The notes beneath the pieces are model-generated. The model made no database searches. It was not told where the DNA came from and saw only the letters and a list, made by a program, of their open reading frames with translations. Shown in pieces: positions 24,300-36,320 of a stretch of DNA of 64,000 bases. The stretch is taken from positions 372,001-436,000 of the forward strand of contig NC_051129.1 in assembly GCF_014839805.1 (NCBI RefSeq), in the 5' to 3' direction. This stretch comes from Manduca sexta. Lineage: Eukaryota; Arthropoda; Insecta; Lepidoptera; Sphingidae. How positions within the stretch are numbered: the first letter of the stretch is position 1; each line of letters starts with the position of its first letter. Both the position numbers and the translations under genes were made by a program.

Positions 24300-24445
24300 A
24301 AAAAATTATGACCCTCCAATGGCGAAGCTCAAGACCCAGGCCACCGGCGGTTAGGGATTCAAAGTGAGGAATCTCCTCACAATGCGCGCCGTGTCCAACA
24401 ATACTGCCTTCTGCATCTTTCCTCCGACCCAACGGCCAATTGAGA
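24300..24445 (+). repeat. Family N repeat, unknown class
   Basis: The series 'caatggcgaagctcaagacc', 'caggccaccggcggtt', 'gaatctcctcacaatgcg' and 'cgccgtgtccaac' is one I have seen repeated in lepidopteran DNA. Its class is unclear and only one copy lies here. Confidence 0.45.
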
Positions 24446-26612
24446 GCTTCCGAAGATATTATTATTATATTGCACTGCTCCTTTTAGAGCTATATGAAAA
24501 TAAGATAAATCCAGTTAAAATAAATAACAAAATGCTTTGAACCGTTCTTAAGTAAGTGGATTAGTGTATTTCTTTTGCCTAACAGATAACTATTAGGTAA
24601 TTTGTACATCAAAACCTAAATAAGCTTGTTTCTCTGTTTTCCAAAGTAAATCTTTAAAACTATTGAACTGACTTAAGAACCTTCATTATAATAAGATGTC
24701 TCACGCAATAATTTAAGTTTCTCTTTTAAAAGCATCCTTCGCAAGGCACCATATGCAAAAGATATAAACGAATCAAGTTCACAATATTGTCAATGCAATG
24801 AAACTTCCCATATCTACTTTAAACGAGACGAACAGATAAAGGAAAGAATCATACAACTAACCAATTTTGATCTCTCTACAAATAGCGGTTGCATACACAA
24901 GAAAGCTCAGTTTACATTGGAGAATAAATTCCCCTGTAAACTACGAGGAAGCGGAGTTTGCAGCTTGTTAGGGCGGATAATGCGCCTCCGAACCTCACTG
25001 ATCCGGTCCTGCATAATACCATCAATATGGATGCGGTTTCAGGATTCCATATCAAAGTATGCCACAAACCATTCTGATATCTAACATTTTTGTAAATGTA
25101 AGCCAAAATAAACACGGCTCAGTATTTCTATACAATGGTTATTATTTCTCATTTTTATTCTACATTGTCCTCTAAATCTAAATATAATATGGTTCCATGT
25201 TGTTTAGTGGCTATAAAAGGCGATATAACATAAACAGATTCTATCACCCAGAGATCCCACAAAATCCTTGTTGATTCAGTAAAAATCAAAACAGCAGCAG
25301 CAACTCAGCTGCAAATCCTTTCGCCATAAACAACAATCACCTACTAAAAATAATGTTTTAAAACATCAACAAGAGTCCGTAACGAGCTTGCTGGAGTGGT
25401 GATAAAAAATAACAACGCACGACAGAGACAGCGATATACATCTATCACGAGAGAGAAAGACAGAAGAAGGAGAGGACAGCGAAGTAAAAACACCGTTTGG
25501 AACATCACTGGTTTTATTCAATGTACTGTTTTCATTTAGTTGAGAATTAAGTGGCATTATTATGGCTTCACGCTTTTTCTTAAAACTGCAGGAACGCAGT
25601 CATTTAATTATCGGATTTGCTAGGAATTAAATTAGTGTTTGCAGTTTTAAACTAGGTCTGTAACTAGATCGTGAAGTAGTTTTGGAAAACCGTTAACACT
25701 AGAACATATTGAGTTTAGAAAAATGAGAGTAATAAGATTAAGGTAGCAGTATTAAAGAATAAACATAATCAATATTAATGCACAATTTAAATCCAAGCAA
25801 CAGTATGCAAATATTGTAAAATTATGATCCCTCAAATATTTTTGTTGCGTAGTTTATTGCTTGCTTAGAAGAATACATAAGGTTATTTTATGAGTACTAC
25901 ATTTACAGATCTAAAACACTTATATAAATATGAATGATATGACTTTAATTTATTTTGATGGGCATATTTCATTTAATATCTTGAACAGTGAACAATATAA
26001 GTTTTGAGAACTAATATAAAATATTTTTGAATCTCCACCCGCCATCGCTACAACAATGAATTGCGAAATAAATGAAATAATTCTCAAGATTAGGGAAGAC
26101 AAATCCAAACTAACTTAAATTCCATTGTGTTAATAAATATTTCTAGAAACTAGAAGAGTTCCTATAATCGCCAGCCAAGTTATTCCTTTGTTATTTATAA
26201 AAGAATTATTGTAGACAAAGTTACAGCGTGATAATTTGATCCATTGGAGATTCTTTGAGAGTAAACAATTCACAAACTAATAAAACATTTATTACTCAGT
26301 AAAATCAGCACAAAGTGAAGGATGCTGAACAAAGCTTCGACATAAAAGTGCAACGGTTCGTGTGAACAGGCGACGCGAAAACGTTTCCCGCCACACGATG
26401 CTATGCGGCCGCCATATTTGCCGCCATTTTATTTGTAATGCCACCATTTCATAACAGATGGTTAATAGCTGTTACCGCTTTAATATAACTCGTGTTAGAT
26501 CTATCTTTTATATATTTTTTTCATGTCGTATTAAAAATTGTTCAATCTGGATTTTTTTACATAATACACAATTTTAGTAGGATTCATACACCAGAAGTTA
26601 CAAATTCAAAAA
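24446..26612. other. Unannotated DNA
   Basis: No gene. A purine-rich GA-type stretch lies at 25440-25480. A GC-richer block at 26370-26450 holds three GCCNCCAT motifs, described separately. Confidence 0.4.
26408..26449 (+). promoter_or_regulatory. Three tandem GCCGCCAT-type (Pho/YY1-like) motifs
   Basis: GCCGCCAT occurs at 26408 and 26420, and GCCACCAT at 26440. The core GCCAT with this flank is the Pho/YY1 consensus of animals. A further pair is at 29047 and 29057. Binding is inferred only from the motif. Confidence 0.35.
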
Positions 26613-26726
26613 ACGATTGTATCACAATTTTCACGCAAATCAAACTGCTTCTCATTGAGAAATGAGAAGCAGTTTGATGCGTGAAAATTGTCATACAATC
26701 GTTAAGTTAACGGAGACGTTAACTTA
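26613..26726. repeat. Double hairpin with identical GAGA loops
   Basis: A left arm at 26613-26656 pairs with a right arm at 26661-26702. The pairing is perfect except for one mismatch and a two-base bulge, and the loop is gaga. One step on, 26703-26712 pairs perfectly with 26717-26726 across another gaga loop. As RNA both loops would be GNRA tetraloops. The large stem is far longer than chance allows, so it is a fold-back duplication, a small hairpin-RNA source, or a MITE remnant. No transcription evidence is available. Confidence 0.85.
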
Positions 26727-29046
26727 TCAGTTTTGTCATATCACCCAAATCTAGCATATAACATTTACAATTTTCATTTTGGATTACAAATAGCAACTCT
26801 CTACTGAAGAAGCGCCACATTCGAAAACATTTCACAGCTGTTTCAATTGCGCAACTCGCAATTGCAATTCAAAAAACTCCGTTGGGAGACCAGACCCTCG
26901 CCAACCGCTTTGCATATAAACTTCCAGCGAAACTTATTCCGCTCACGCACCACGCCGATCATATTCCAGGGAACCACTTCATTTCAATCCGACAATTTTG
27001 CAAGCCCGTGATTAAACTTAGTCGACACTCGGCGCGAACATCGGTCTAACAACCAACACTAATGAACGAGAGGATACGAGATGGACAATTACAAGTTAAT
27101 GGAACAAATCTGTACTTCATAGCAATTGTAAAATGGGGTATGCTGTATTTTATTGTAAAAAGGATTATCATCCTATCTGTTTACACTGTACTTTTGTATA
27201 GTCAAAGTAACAATGGTCAGGACAGAGATACCTATCAAATAAGATGTATAATAACGATGTCTGTCAAAAATATCGACCTGCTTGAGTGCTTCTTTATATT
27301 TCATCTAAACATCTTGTTACGTGAATAGTTCTAGGAGACTAGCATATTTGACTTATTTTTGTTTTTTACGTTTATCAATTTGCCTCATTGAAATACTGAC
27401 ACAAAGAATAATAAATCCGGTAATAAATCAACAAACTTTTAAATTTTGATAGAACCGTAATACGCGCACGTGACGTCATCGCGCATAACGATATGTGTGA
27501 AAGAATGACATATAACGATATCCCCACTATCCTGCAAATTACAATATTTTATATTATTATTAAATATGAATTATTGCCTCATTTCTTTACCAGTTTTAAT
27601 GCAGTATTCACACGACGTCTTCTCTTCCGCGGTATTTGCCAGTTGCATATAAGGTACAAACTCAAATATAAGAGAATACCCTATTTCAGCGGGATTCAAG
27701 TCCTGTATCAGTTCTGTGATGCTCACATATTTGTTCACAATATCGTCAGGTGTTTCTGATACGACATACAGATTGGATATGTCGGATCAGTCCAATATAA
27801 TTTAAAAAATTGTGCAGTAGAAATAAAGGGTTCTGTATTTTTACCTATATATTATATAAGTTACTTTTGAATAAAATACTAAAAACTGTTTGGTTTTTGT
27901 CACTGCAACAATTTCGGTACACTGGCTGTATAAATAGGTACATAAAAATTATTGACACATCATGATTTATACCGTGAATACATCTTTTACAGTTTACAGT
28001 CTTCAACAATTTCATATTTCATACGACACTTAAGTCTATTTACCAAAAGCTAGTTTCACGATTTCTTGCCTAAGATAAATTTATATCAACGTGAAATAGT
28101 ATTCATCCAAAAAAGCAACAAAAAATCTAGACTTAAGACAAATGTGGTTCAACCAAAGACTACTTAGTGCAAAACCAACTCTGCTCAACCCTTTACGTAG
28201 GCAAACTCTTGAACATACATAATTAGCGGTCCAGGTCCAACGAAGCACACAAGAAGCCAAGGTCGCGGCGAAAAACTACAATTAAATGAGTCATTAAGTT
28301 TTTGCGGGCTCCTCTCGCTGGCGCGCGTTTTTGCTGTATTGCAGCTTGTAATTAGCTTCTATTGTGCGCTGAATCAGTTTAGTTTAGCTATTTAGCTCGG
28401 AGAGTATTAGTAGTGTCTTAGGGTAGAAGGGAGGAAAAATATAATTTGAAAGCACAGCGAAATTGTGTTTTAATGAGTTCTAAGGAATGGTATTGCCTAT
28501 TGGAAGATCTGTTGGAACATTTATAACCTATAAGTAGAGTTTAGTAAATAAGTGAACATTATAGTTGGCAATTTTTTTTATTAAAAAAGTCGGAACTTAC
28601 ACTTTACTTTTTCAATTTAACTAAAATGTATTGCACTCCACGATTGTGAAGTAAGTGTTACATTCTTATTATTTACATAATCGTGAACCTGACAGGGCAA
28701 CATAGAAAAGAGGGAGAAACTTTTTCGTAACAAAATATTATATTATTAATGTTTGGTTTTTAGATTTATTGAAATATTTTTAATATAATAGAGAATGAAT
28801 AAGTTTTTAACCTATTCAATGTGTTCAATAATAGTTCATCAACAAAGTAAATATAAAATACAATAAAAATGAACTCATAGATAATGTAAATGGCAGCCCT
28901 AATCATAAATTATACATCTCTCAGCCCATTAACACCGTAATTTACAACAAATTTACAGTAAACTAACATTTCATCAAAGGCAACACTGATATTCCGCTAG
29001 CTATGAAAATGTTTTAATTAAGTGCATTTACGCGGGAACCGCGAGC

Positions 29047-29069
29047 GCCATGTTTGGCCGCCATCTTGG
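29047..29069 (+). promoter_or_regulatory. Two Pho/YY1-like motifs
   Basis: gccatgttt at 29047 and gccgccatcttgg at 29057 lie side by side. The second is a very good match to the extended GCCGCCATNTTGG motif of YY1/Pho. Confidence 0.35.
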
Positions 29070-30370
29070 GTTCGTACGGATTGCTCAGTTCATTGCACGA
29101 CGCGGATCACGATAATGTTATTAAATTAATGTCTGAAACTAAATGGAGATGTTAATATTGGCTTGTAGTCTTGTTCTCACTAGTATGTGGAGAGTAAAGT
29201 TTTATTTGCGATATTTTACTGCGCGTCTCGTACGCAGCCCCGTGGGTATCTGAGGACATACCTTCGTGTATTTCCAACAAAGAGCATAATTGTTACTGCT
29301 TGTTTCCGATAGGACTTTGTGCCAGTGTATAAACTGTGCCATGATTGACTCTTGACACTTCAGCAAGCATTATGCTATGTTATGTAATACTTTATAAAAC
29401 AAAGTTCTAGATAAGGTTGATGCTATTTATGGTTAACTTACCAAGCGACCTCATCATCTCATTATAAAGCCATTTTATCCTTTCATGCTATTAAAAGGCC
29501 TCAATTATTTTATAAACGCCGCACGGAATATTCTAGATATTGTATCCATAAATCATTCTTGCACGTATGTCAGATCATTACGCGAACGAGTCACGACTCA
29601 ATTTATTGATCATCACATTCAATGCTTAAAATTAAACGTGAGTAAATAACACCTACTTAACAAGGTATTTAGAAGGTTATGTGGAAACTGTTGAAAAGGG
29701 ATTTCTCGTAATTCACGCGCATGAATAACTGAAGTCTCGTTTTAATGCTGCATCATATTCTCTCTCTAGTTGTTCATTATTGGCTAACGCAATAAAAAAA
29801 GTCGAATACGTGATATATGCTGCTTCTGTGAGAATCTCCTCATTCATATTCGTTTATCGATGGCATTTCATTAACTTTTTATTGTTAGTACTCGCAAATG
29901 TTGATGTTCCGAAAAGGATCGCATTAAATATACCTTTAATAGTTCCTCGCAAATAAAATACGTCTTTAATGATTCAAATAATATTAATATTATGAATAAT
30001 TTGTAATATTTATGATTTTGTAATCCGAACTTTACTCGGATGGAGTAGTTCTGAAAAATCATAAACTTCTAAAACCGACTGTTGGTTGTGCCTCTGCTCA
30101 CCTTTCTTGGGATATATGCTTGAACTTACACTCTGATTTAATCTGAACTCTCGTGTCACAAGTGTCTCTGCCCGATGCCTTTGTATCAAAGGCCTTTGTG
30201 ATAACTTCTGAAAGGTAGAGAATACTTGGCACGATTTTACCAAACATGTCGAACAAAACCTTGGACCAGATATTGTATTTGAACTAAGAGCAATAAATAA
30301 ATGGTAAAATAGAAATGTGTCCTTGCAAAATGTACAAGTGATGGACAAAGAAAATATTTTAATAAAATAA

Positions 30371-30400
30371 TAATAATTCGATTAAATAATCGAATTATTA
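30371..30400. repeat. Perfect 14-bp inverted repeat
   Basis: taataattcgatta and taatcgaattatta face each other across two bases. Each arm is a homeodomain-like AT-rich word, but the structure may be simply an AT-rich palindrome. Confidence 0.7.
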
Positions 30401-30454
30401 GTCTGATTGATTGCATCGATTTTTTAACAATGTATGTAACAATAAGTAAATTAA

Positions 30455-30622
30455 CATACTACAAAACTATGGAACCAATTGCCGCCCGCAGCATTTCCGG
30501 ACATATACGACTTGGCGAACTTCAAAAAACGAGCGTATTCCCAACTAAAAGACCGGCAGCATCTCTTTGGCTCTAGAATTGCAAATGTTCATGGGCGGCA
30601 GCCATCACTTACTATCAGGTGA
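30455..30622 (+). pseudogene. Non-LTR retrotransposon ORF2, C-terminal stub
   Basis: The frame is open from 30455 to the stop at 30620-30622. It encodes a peptide beginning with K-L-W-N-Q-L-P-P-A-A-F, followed by D-I-Y-D-L and F-K-K-R-A-Y and L-K-D-R-Q. 'LWNSLP..F...YD...FKK....L' is the usual end of reverse-transcriptase proteins of jockey/CR1-like LINEs. The rest of the protein is absent. The DNA continues into the 'actatcaggtgaatcgtatg' tail and an A-rich end near 30655, so this is a 5'-truncated insertion. Confidence 0.8.
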
Positions 30623-30660
30623 ATCGTATGCTCGTTTGCACTCTATATCATAAAAAACAT
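30623..30660 (+). mobile_element. 3' tail of the LINE at 30455
   Basis: The tail reads 'tcgtatgctcgtttgc' and ends in ataaaaaaca, as expected for the 3' end of a LINE copy. Confidence 0.65.
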
Positions 30661-31399
30661 TAGAACTTATAATCAACGTGTGCAGTTACTAGTCAATATT
30701 CTCGCAGAATCATAAAAGAATAAATGTACTAATGCACACGATATAATATAAATAAAGTAATTAAAAGGGTCTTTTGACAGACTGTCGAATGAAAATAAGC
30801 ATAAAGAACGCAAAACAATATTCAATGAAAAGCGCATCAAAATTGTGAATATAATAAATATTATCTATAATATTCACTGGGCAACACATCCTAATGCGGA
30901 AAATTAATTGAATAATGAAAATTCGATTGATTATCGAAATGATGAACGACTATTCATGCGTTGGCCATTCATTCGAATAAATCGATTATGGAACAATTGT
31001 CCATCTCTATATCATAAACTAGGTTTACCGGGCAATCTATCACTTTGTAATCGCAATATAGTCCATATTTCTCGCAAATACCGAATAACGCGGTGACTGC
31101 TCATAAAACCACTCCTCCCTTTCTCCCTCTCCTCTCAAATTCCCTCATACATCACGCTTGGTAATTATGATATCAATCAAGAGATGCAATAGTGTAACGT
31201 ACGATGACAAATTAGTGATGGAGCTTTGGTATTTCCATCTATGTTTAATATTAAAGGCTGTGAGTGATGGATATTGGTCGAAAAAACACTACTGAAAATG
31301 TCACAGAAAGAATAATTCGAAACATCGTTTACTTGGACGACATACTAAAATGTAAAATGTAATGAAATCTATGGCACGAATCTGAAAGCATATTCCTTC
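30661..31399. other. Unannotated AT-rich DNA
   Basis: No gene. An imperfect inverted repeat gtgaatata..taatattcac lies at about 30845-30878. Confidence 0.4.
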
Positions 31400-31513
31400 A
31401 AAAAAAAAAAAATCTAAAAGTCGGTTAATAAATGACTGAGTTCTAACAGACATAAAATAAATTTAAAAAACTCGCCGAATTGAGAACCTCCTTCTTTTTA
31501 AAGTCGGTTAAAT
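31400..31513 (+). repeat. Family H repeat
   Basis: An A-run is followed by 'agtcggttaataaatgactg', 'gagttctaacagac' and 'cgaattgagaacctccttct', ending 'aagtcggttaaa'. The last block occurs again at 44744-44784. It is a very common lepidopteran word series. Confidence 0.65.
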
Positions 31514-31930
31514 ACAATGTCTTTTAAACCAGAACACCAGATACTATTTATCAAGAGTTGCAACGCTTACAATCACGCGCTTGCTCATCACTTAAGTTTT
31601 AAAGATACCTATTCCTCCAGGAGCCGTTTTACACCCACGGGATCTCCTTGTCGTCTAATATATCACATAAGTTCACGGCTCGGAGGCGAGGTGTGGACGT
31701 AATTGGAAAATGTGCCTTCCAAGTGATTTATAGCGCGTTTCATTTACATGGCCGCGTCATTGTCGCGAATTTTTGGCGGGAAATGAGATTTTTATTACAT
31801 TTTATGGTAGACGCCTGATCATGTTATATCTGTTTACGTGAGGTTTTGAAGTAACCTTGACTGCTACGATACTATTCTACCGTAGTTAATCCTGTGTATT
31901 ATGAATGCTGGTGGTATGATATATTTTATA
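31514..31930. other. Unannotated DNA
   Basis: No gene or repeat that I can name. Confidence 0.4.
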
Positions 31931-32163
31931 TCCGTCCAGATAGCGACCACCGTACTCAAAGTTTTCAACCCATAGTAGCCCAAGTAAGTGTGTCACGTTC
32001 CGGGATCAGCCTGGATATATCCGGCTCCAACAGGCCGGCATAATTGTGTCAACTGTCGAGGGTTAATCATTTCTCGTCAGTCGATATTCTATTAGACCGC
32101 ACTCCACTTACTATCAGGTGCAGTAAGGGTCACTTTGGAGTACCCGTATAAAAAAATATATAA
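31931..32163 (+). repeat. Family B repeat, complete reference copy
   Basis: This is the best copy in the window: 'ccagatagcgaccaccgtac', 'catagtagcccaagtaagtg', 'cgttccgggatcagcctgg', 'tatatccggctccaacagg', 'ccggcataattgtgtcaac', 'cgtcagtcgatattcta', 'cttactatcaggtgcagta' and an A-rich end. The A-rich 3' end and shared 'atcaggtg' tail suggest retroposition. It has no tRNA-like boxes and no coding capacity. Confidence 0.85.
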
Positions 32164-32250
32164 TATTCATGAAAAGCCGATGCTTTACTATCAGTAATCT
32201 TGCTCGTATTAGCACTTATGTAATTAGAAATAAAAATCATATATCCTTTG

Positions 32251-32555
32251 ACGTATATTCTATAGACACGAACGTCCACTATTTGTTCAAAATCTGAACT
32301 AAAATGGCAACCAAAACGTCAGTGTTATAACCTATTTATTCACTTGAACAACAAATAATTTTACTTATGTGACTTATATTTTTTATTCAAATCCAGGTTT
32401 ACTCTTAGACTCGAGTTCTTATATCATGAGCGCCACTCCACACTCCATACACAACCACAAGCTGTCAATATTGACCAAACTAGTCAGTTTGAATGGATTG
32501 CAGCTCAATTCAGTTGAACACACAGAATGTTTGTAACTACAAATCTAGTAGTACG
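32251..32555 (-). repeat. Family F repeat, copy 1 (possible solo LTR)
   Basis: This about 305-bp stretch matches, in reverse, 63543-63848 over its whole length. Shared words include 'tattctatagacacgaacgt', 'cctatttattcacttgaaca', 'agctgtcaatattgacca' and 'gaatggattgcagctcaatt'. The minus-strand copy has an aataaa, a compact size and no frame, which would fit a solo LTR, but TG/CA ends and a target duplication are not clear. Some other short element is equally possible. Confidence 0.8.
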
Positions 32556-33042
32556 TAGTACATATATATCATATATTATACATACATACAAATCATATAT
32601 AATATATGCATATATTATACTAAATCTCCAAACTCCTATTCGTAGAGAAAATCAAAGAAAATTCCAATTCCGATTCTCACAAACTCATGTCTATAAACAG
32701 TCGGTAATGTGGGGTCGACCCCGAACTCAACACCTTGCGTTTTTCGATACCGTTTAGATCTCTATCTACCCTCCTTCATTAAGCGTCTTACCGCTTCCTT
32801 ACCGAATTAGGGACTTAATCGAAGAGTTTGTAACCGCTTGGTGTGATTGCGAGACATCTTTTTATTACAAGATGAGCTTGTCGCTTGACTAGTGACTGCA
32901 AATTTAACATTTAATCTTATAACTTTGTATTAGAAACGAAAGCTACGATATATTGTTTATATGGCGGAAATACATATACAACCTGAGTAAAAAAATTAAA
33001 AAAAATCCTTTATAACTTAATAATTATTTAGATATGCATATA
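32556..33042. other. Unannotated DNA
   Basis: AT dinucleotide-rich stretch (32560-32620) and no gene. The 76-codon open frame here overlaps the end of the family F copy. Confidence 0.4.
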
Positions 33043-33275
33043 CATAGCATTACGCCTTTGTCTCTCTTAAGGGGTTGGCAAAGGCGTAACACACGCACAT
33101 GGCCCTAACTATTTTACTACCCATGTGACAAAGACGAACTAATCAACGATAACCAGGCACATTTCCAGATTCCTACACTACTGAGTACAAAATCTCAATA
33201 TCACTGCCCGACCCGGGGGATTCGAACCCATGATCTCAGCACGATATTCGTACCACGCACACAAATTACGCTTAT
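33043..33275 (-). mobile_element. SINE family S1, near full length
   Basis: On the minus strand the tRNA-like head comes first, with a B box from 'gggggattcgaacccatga' near 33217-33236, then the body, then the tail 'cgcctttg..ctctcttaag' and 'ggggttggcaaagg'. The head sits at the right end. The A-box region at the far right is worn. Confidence 0.75.
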
Positions 33276-33835
33276 TATTTAGACATCATTTCTTCAATAA
33301 AAGAAGCACCAGATTTCATCAGCTCTGACTCACCGCAGTAAATCTCAAGGAGTCCAGAGTTCCTAGTGATAACATGACAATTGAATTGATCACACATCCG
33401 GCGCGCCGTGGGACGGACTCTTTGTACTAGTCGGAGCAGACCCCTCGGTAAGTTCATTGTTCTATTTCCTTTAGTGAAGGAATTTGAATTTTAATCCCGG
33501 GACAAAGTGTTGATAGTTAGTTCTGTCCAAAATTTCAGAGGACGTCATATCACATTGCTTAACGATTGTAAAGTTTATACTGGTCTTTCTAATTGTTTAT
33601 ACACCGACTCCTGAAAGCGACTTTTGCAATGTGTAACTTGTATGAAGTACTTTTAAGGCGATATTCAGTATTCAGTATTGTACAAGCTGTATCAGGTAGT
33701 CTCCCACCAATATTAATCACCCTCCCACGAAAATGCTAATAAGCAGAAACATCAACAATCATAAAAAAATCATAAACATAAAAACAAAATCAATACATAC
33801 CACGCTTTATCACTGATGGAGTAAGCAGATATGCA
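33276..33835. other. Unannotated DNA between two S1 SINEs
   Basis: No gene or recognised repeat. Confidence 0.4.
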
Positions 33836-34036
33836 AACACGTCACCCATTTTTCACCTTGGGTATTCCTTCCTATGATGTGGGAGTGTGCGAAAGATTAT
33901 TGCAAAACGAGCATAAATTCCAAACTCCGGACTGAATATTTAGCAGAAAACTTGATATCACTGCCCAACCCGGGATTCGAACTGAGGTCCTCAAAGCGGT
34001 CTCGTACCGCCCACGCAATACAACTACATCGAGGTT
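33836..34036 (-). mobile_element. SINE family S1, diverged
   Basis: The head is clear: 'acccgggattcgaactgagg', 'cggtctcgtaccgcccacg' and 'caatacaactacat' near 33968-34034. The tail half is heavily altered. It lies about 560 bases from another S1 copy in the same orientation. Confidence 0.7.
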
Positions 34037-35409
34037 ATCTTACAAACATTTTAGTAATATAATACAATATCCATTGATATCAAGTACAACATCTCCGAAA
34101 TGTTTATAAAGACTCGACAACTACAAAGAAAGCAACTCAACAAAATACTTTATTTTGATAAACCGTGATCCGATTACCGCTTCCATTTAATCTGAGCTCA
34201 CTTTTGTTCATTAACTAGCCAAAACAACTCAGCATTTTGCTTTTTTAAACTAAATGAATCAAACAGTTTTGAGAGCTCGCTACAAAGTTTAAACATGAAA
34301 GAAGTAGTGATAGAATAAACAAGAAGAACATTGTTTTGCGCTCAGTATCTTCAAAAGAAATAAATACAGTGTTGGTACATAATATAAAAAAACTTTGGCG
34401 AAAAAGTCTTTAGGCAGACATAAACTTACTACGTGTCGTTACCATGTACTTTAAAATACAATAAACCCACCTAAATTCAATTTAACAGCAAAACATACAG
34501 GTCCGTAGATAGTAAGTAGTATGTAGATAAATATTAGTTATTCTTACCGTCGCCATAAGTAGAAGAATAATCAAACAAAATAGCGTCTTGACTCTTGAGA
34601 GGTCTCTAAAAATAATGACGCACTCGAGTCCGGGACTCAAGCAGTTGGGATCAATTTAGAACGTAACATTTCCACAGGCAAGCCCTTCAGTTTTTTTGTT
34701 TGTTTAATTACTTAGGCTTACTGGTCTAGATGTACTCAGGTGAAACTGGTGGGCTTTGAGTTCATGCATTCAGATAGTTAAAATTTTAAATATTCCCAAA
34801 ACACGTGTGAATTAGCCAATATTGGTGATACGTTGCTAATGTGCACGAAAAACAAGATATTACTGATTCAGTCATGTGAATGTTCCGGTAAAATAAGGAA
34901 TTAAAACTACCATTTCAGGGCTGAAGTTTCATGAACTATTTTCCTTCATATGTATTAAACCCATTTGAATTACACCCTGCCATAAAAAATATCCAAGAAT
35001 ATCAAACCCATCCATCAAACGTAAAAAATAAAGATATTCGTAAATACACCCCCTGTGTAAAGGGGCGAAATCACTGCTGTTATAGAGGCCAAAAAATGCC
35101 GATTCAGCCGCATTTGGGTCCGAACACAGCAATATATTAGATACATCTCGACACATTGAGATGAAAGATTCTATACGATGTGCTGCGTCATTATTGTAGT
35201 TCACCATAGAGCCGTGCAGGGGCCGCGGCAGGGCCGTGTTATATGTGAACATATTGTTTCCTACGTGGAAGGTATCTCATTAATGGGTAAGGTTATAAGA
35301 GTATAGCGCGCAGTGGAATATCATACAGAGCTTAGTAATTCGGCAGTGTTTATGGCAGGTGTATCATTAAAAAAATTGCCTGTGGGACTTATTGACAGTA
35401 CACAAGCTT
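34037..35409. other. Unannotated DNA
   Basis: No gene that I can support. The 107-codon minus-strand open frame at 34929-35252 is the longest here outside repeats; it has no domain, signal peptide or neighbour to support it. Confidence 0.35.
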
Positions 35410-35590
35410 CAATACGAACCAGTGGCAAATAGTTCATATAACCCGATCCCTGTCGGCTTCCCTTTATGTAGAATTTATGTAACATCTAATTATCATTAGG
35501 ACGGTTTGGAGACTGCATTCATGCTTGTCAGTACCTATATGTTGCGTCAGGGTCCTTTTCGGAAACCTTCACCATACACCACTGATACGG
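35410..35590 (+). repeat. Family G repeat, copy 1
   Basis: It shares with 45268-45425 the series 'accagtggca', 'ataacc', 'cctg.cggctt', then 'gcattcatgc', 'tatatgttg.gtc', 'tcttttcgga' and '..cac'. The two copies were found by comparing this window with itself. Class unknown. Confidence 0.6.
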
Positions 35591-36250
35591 ACGTGTAATT
35601 ACGTTTATATCACAATGTACCGTTACTTCACGACAAAGCACGGCCCCTGATCGGACTCGGTACGTCGTGTGTGACCAAACCTCTATAAATAAGTGCGAAA
35701 GTGTTCTTTTGTTAATATTTATCGTGTTTCTTTTTATAATGCGAAATAAATTGCTACATTCATCTGATGAGTTCCGGTAAGATTTTATCATGTTTTTTTA
35801 TAAACAAGTGTCGGAATGACCAGCTTTAATGGTAAATTATTTTTTTCTAGAACTTGACGTTATTTTCCATAGTTCGCTATCTAGTAGGTGAAGGTCCCAG
35901 ATAACCAGCGTCACGCAAATCTTATCTGGCATTTGTATTGAACTGGAAACTCTTCGGGAGTACCATGGGATGGACGTTGCCCGAGCCCTTGTCGAATATC
36001 CTTTATTTTTTAACTTGTTTATCAATGCTTGTGTATTATAACATTCTTTCTAACTTAACTACATCATAGCGAGTCCATTGAGAATAACTGTTAGCAAAGT
36101 AAAAAGAACATAAAATAAAGTTCTTCAAAATTGTACAGTGGAGATCAAATATTTAATTTAATCAATTGCATCAACAAGAAATTTTGTAATGGGAACTAGT
36201 GCCATAAGTATGTCAGGAATGCAATTCGTTAAGGCAAGTAACTATGCACT
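35591..36250. other. Unannotated DNA
   Basis: No gene. The 87-codon minus-strand open frame at 35528-35791 overlaps the family G copy. Confidence 0.35.
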
Positions 36251-36320
36251 CTCTACTTACCATCAGGTGCTGCAGCACTACTGCAGTAGGGTAACCTTGT
36301 CGTTTTCGTATAAAAAAAAA
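36251..36320 (+). repeat. Family B repeat, 3' end only
   Basis: 'ctacttaccatcaggtgctg', '..tgcagtagggtaacc' and 'cgtataaaaaaaaa' match the last third of the copy at 31931. Confidence 0.7.

Larger units (their letters stand above)
26727..30454. other. Unannotated DNA
   Basis: No gene that I can support. caattgcg/cgcaattg at 26844-26864 lies just before a GC-richer block (26880-27060). Two Pho/YY1-like motifs sit at 29047-29069. A weak S1-SINE-tail-like stretch is near 30085-30125. A perfect 14-bp inverted repeat is at 30371-30400. The 112-codon minus-strand open frame at 30010-30348 has no recognised domain. Confidence 0.4.

Noticed and set aside
30010..30348. 112-codon minus-strand frame with several Cys and basic residues
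   Set aside because: Cys spacing does not fit a zinc finger and a part overlaps a possible SINE tail.
34929..35252. 107-codon minus-strand open frame
   Set aside because: No domain, no neighbour, no sign of codon bias; a few frames this long are expected by chance in 64 kb of this composition.
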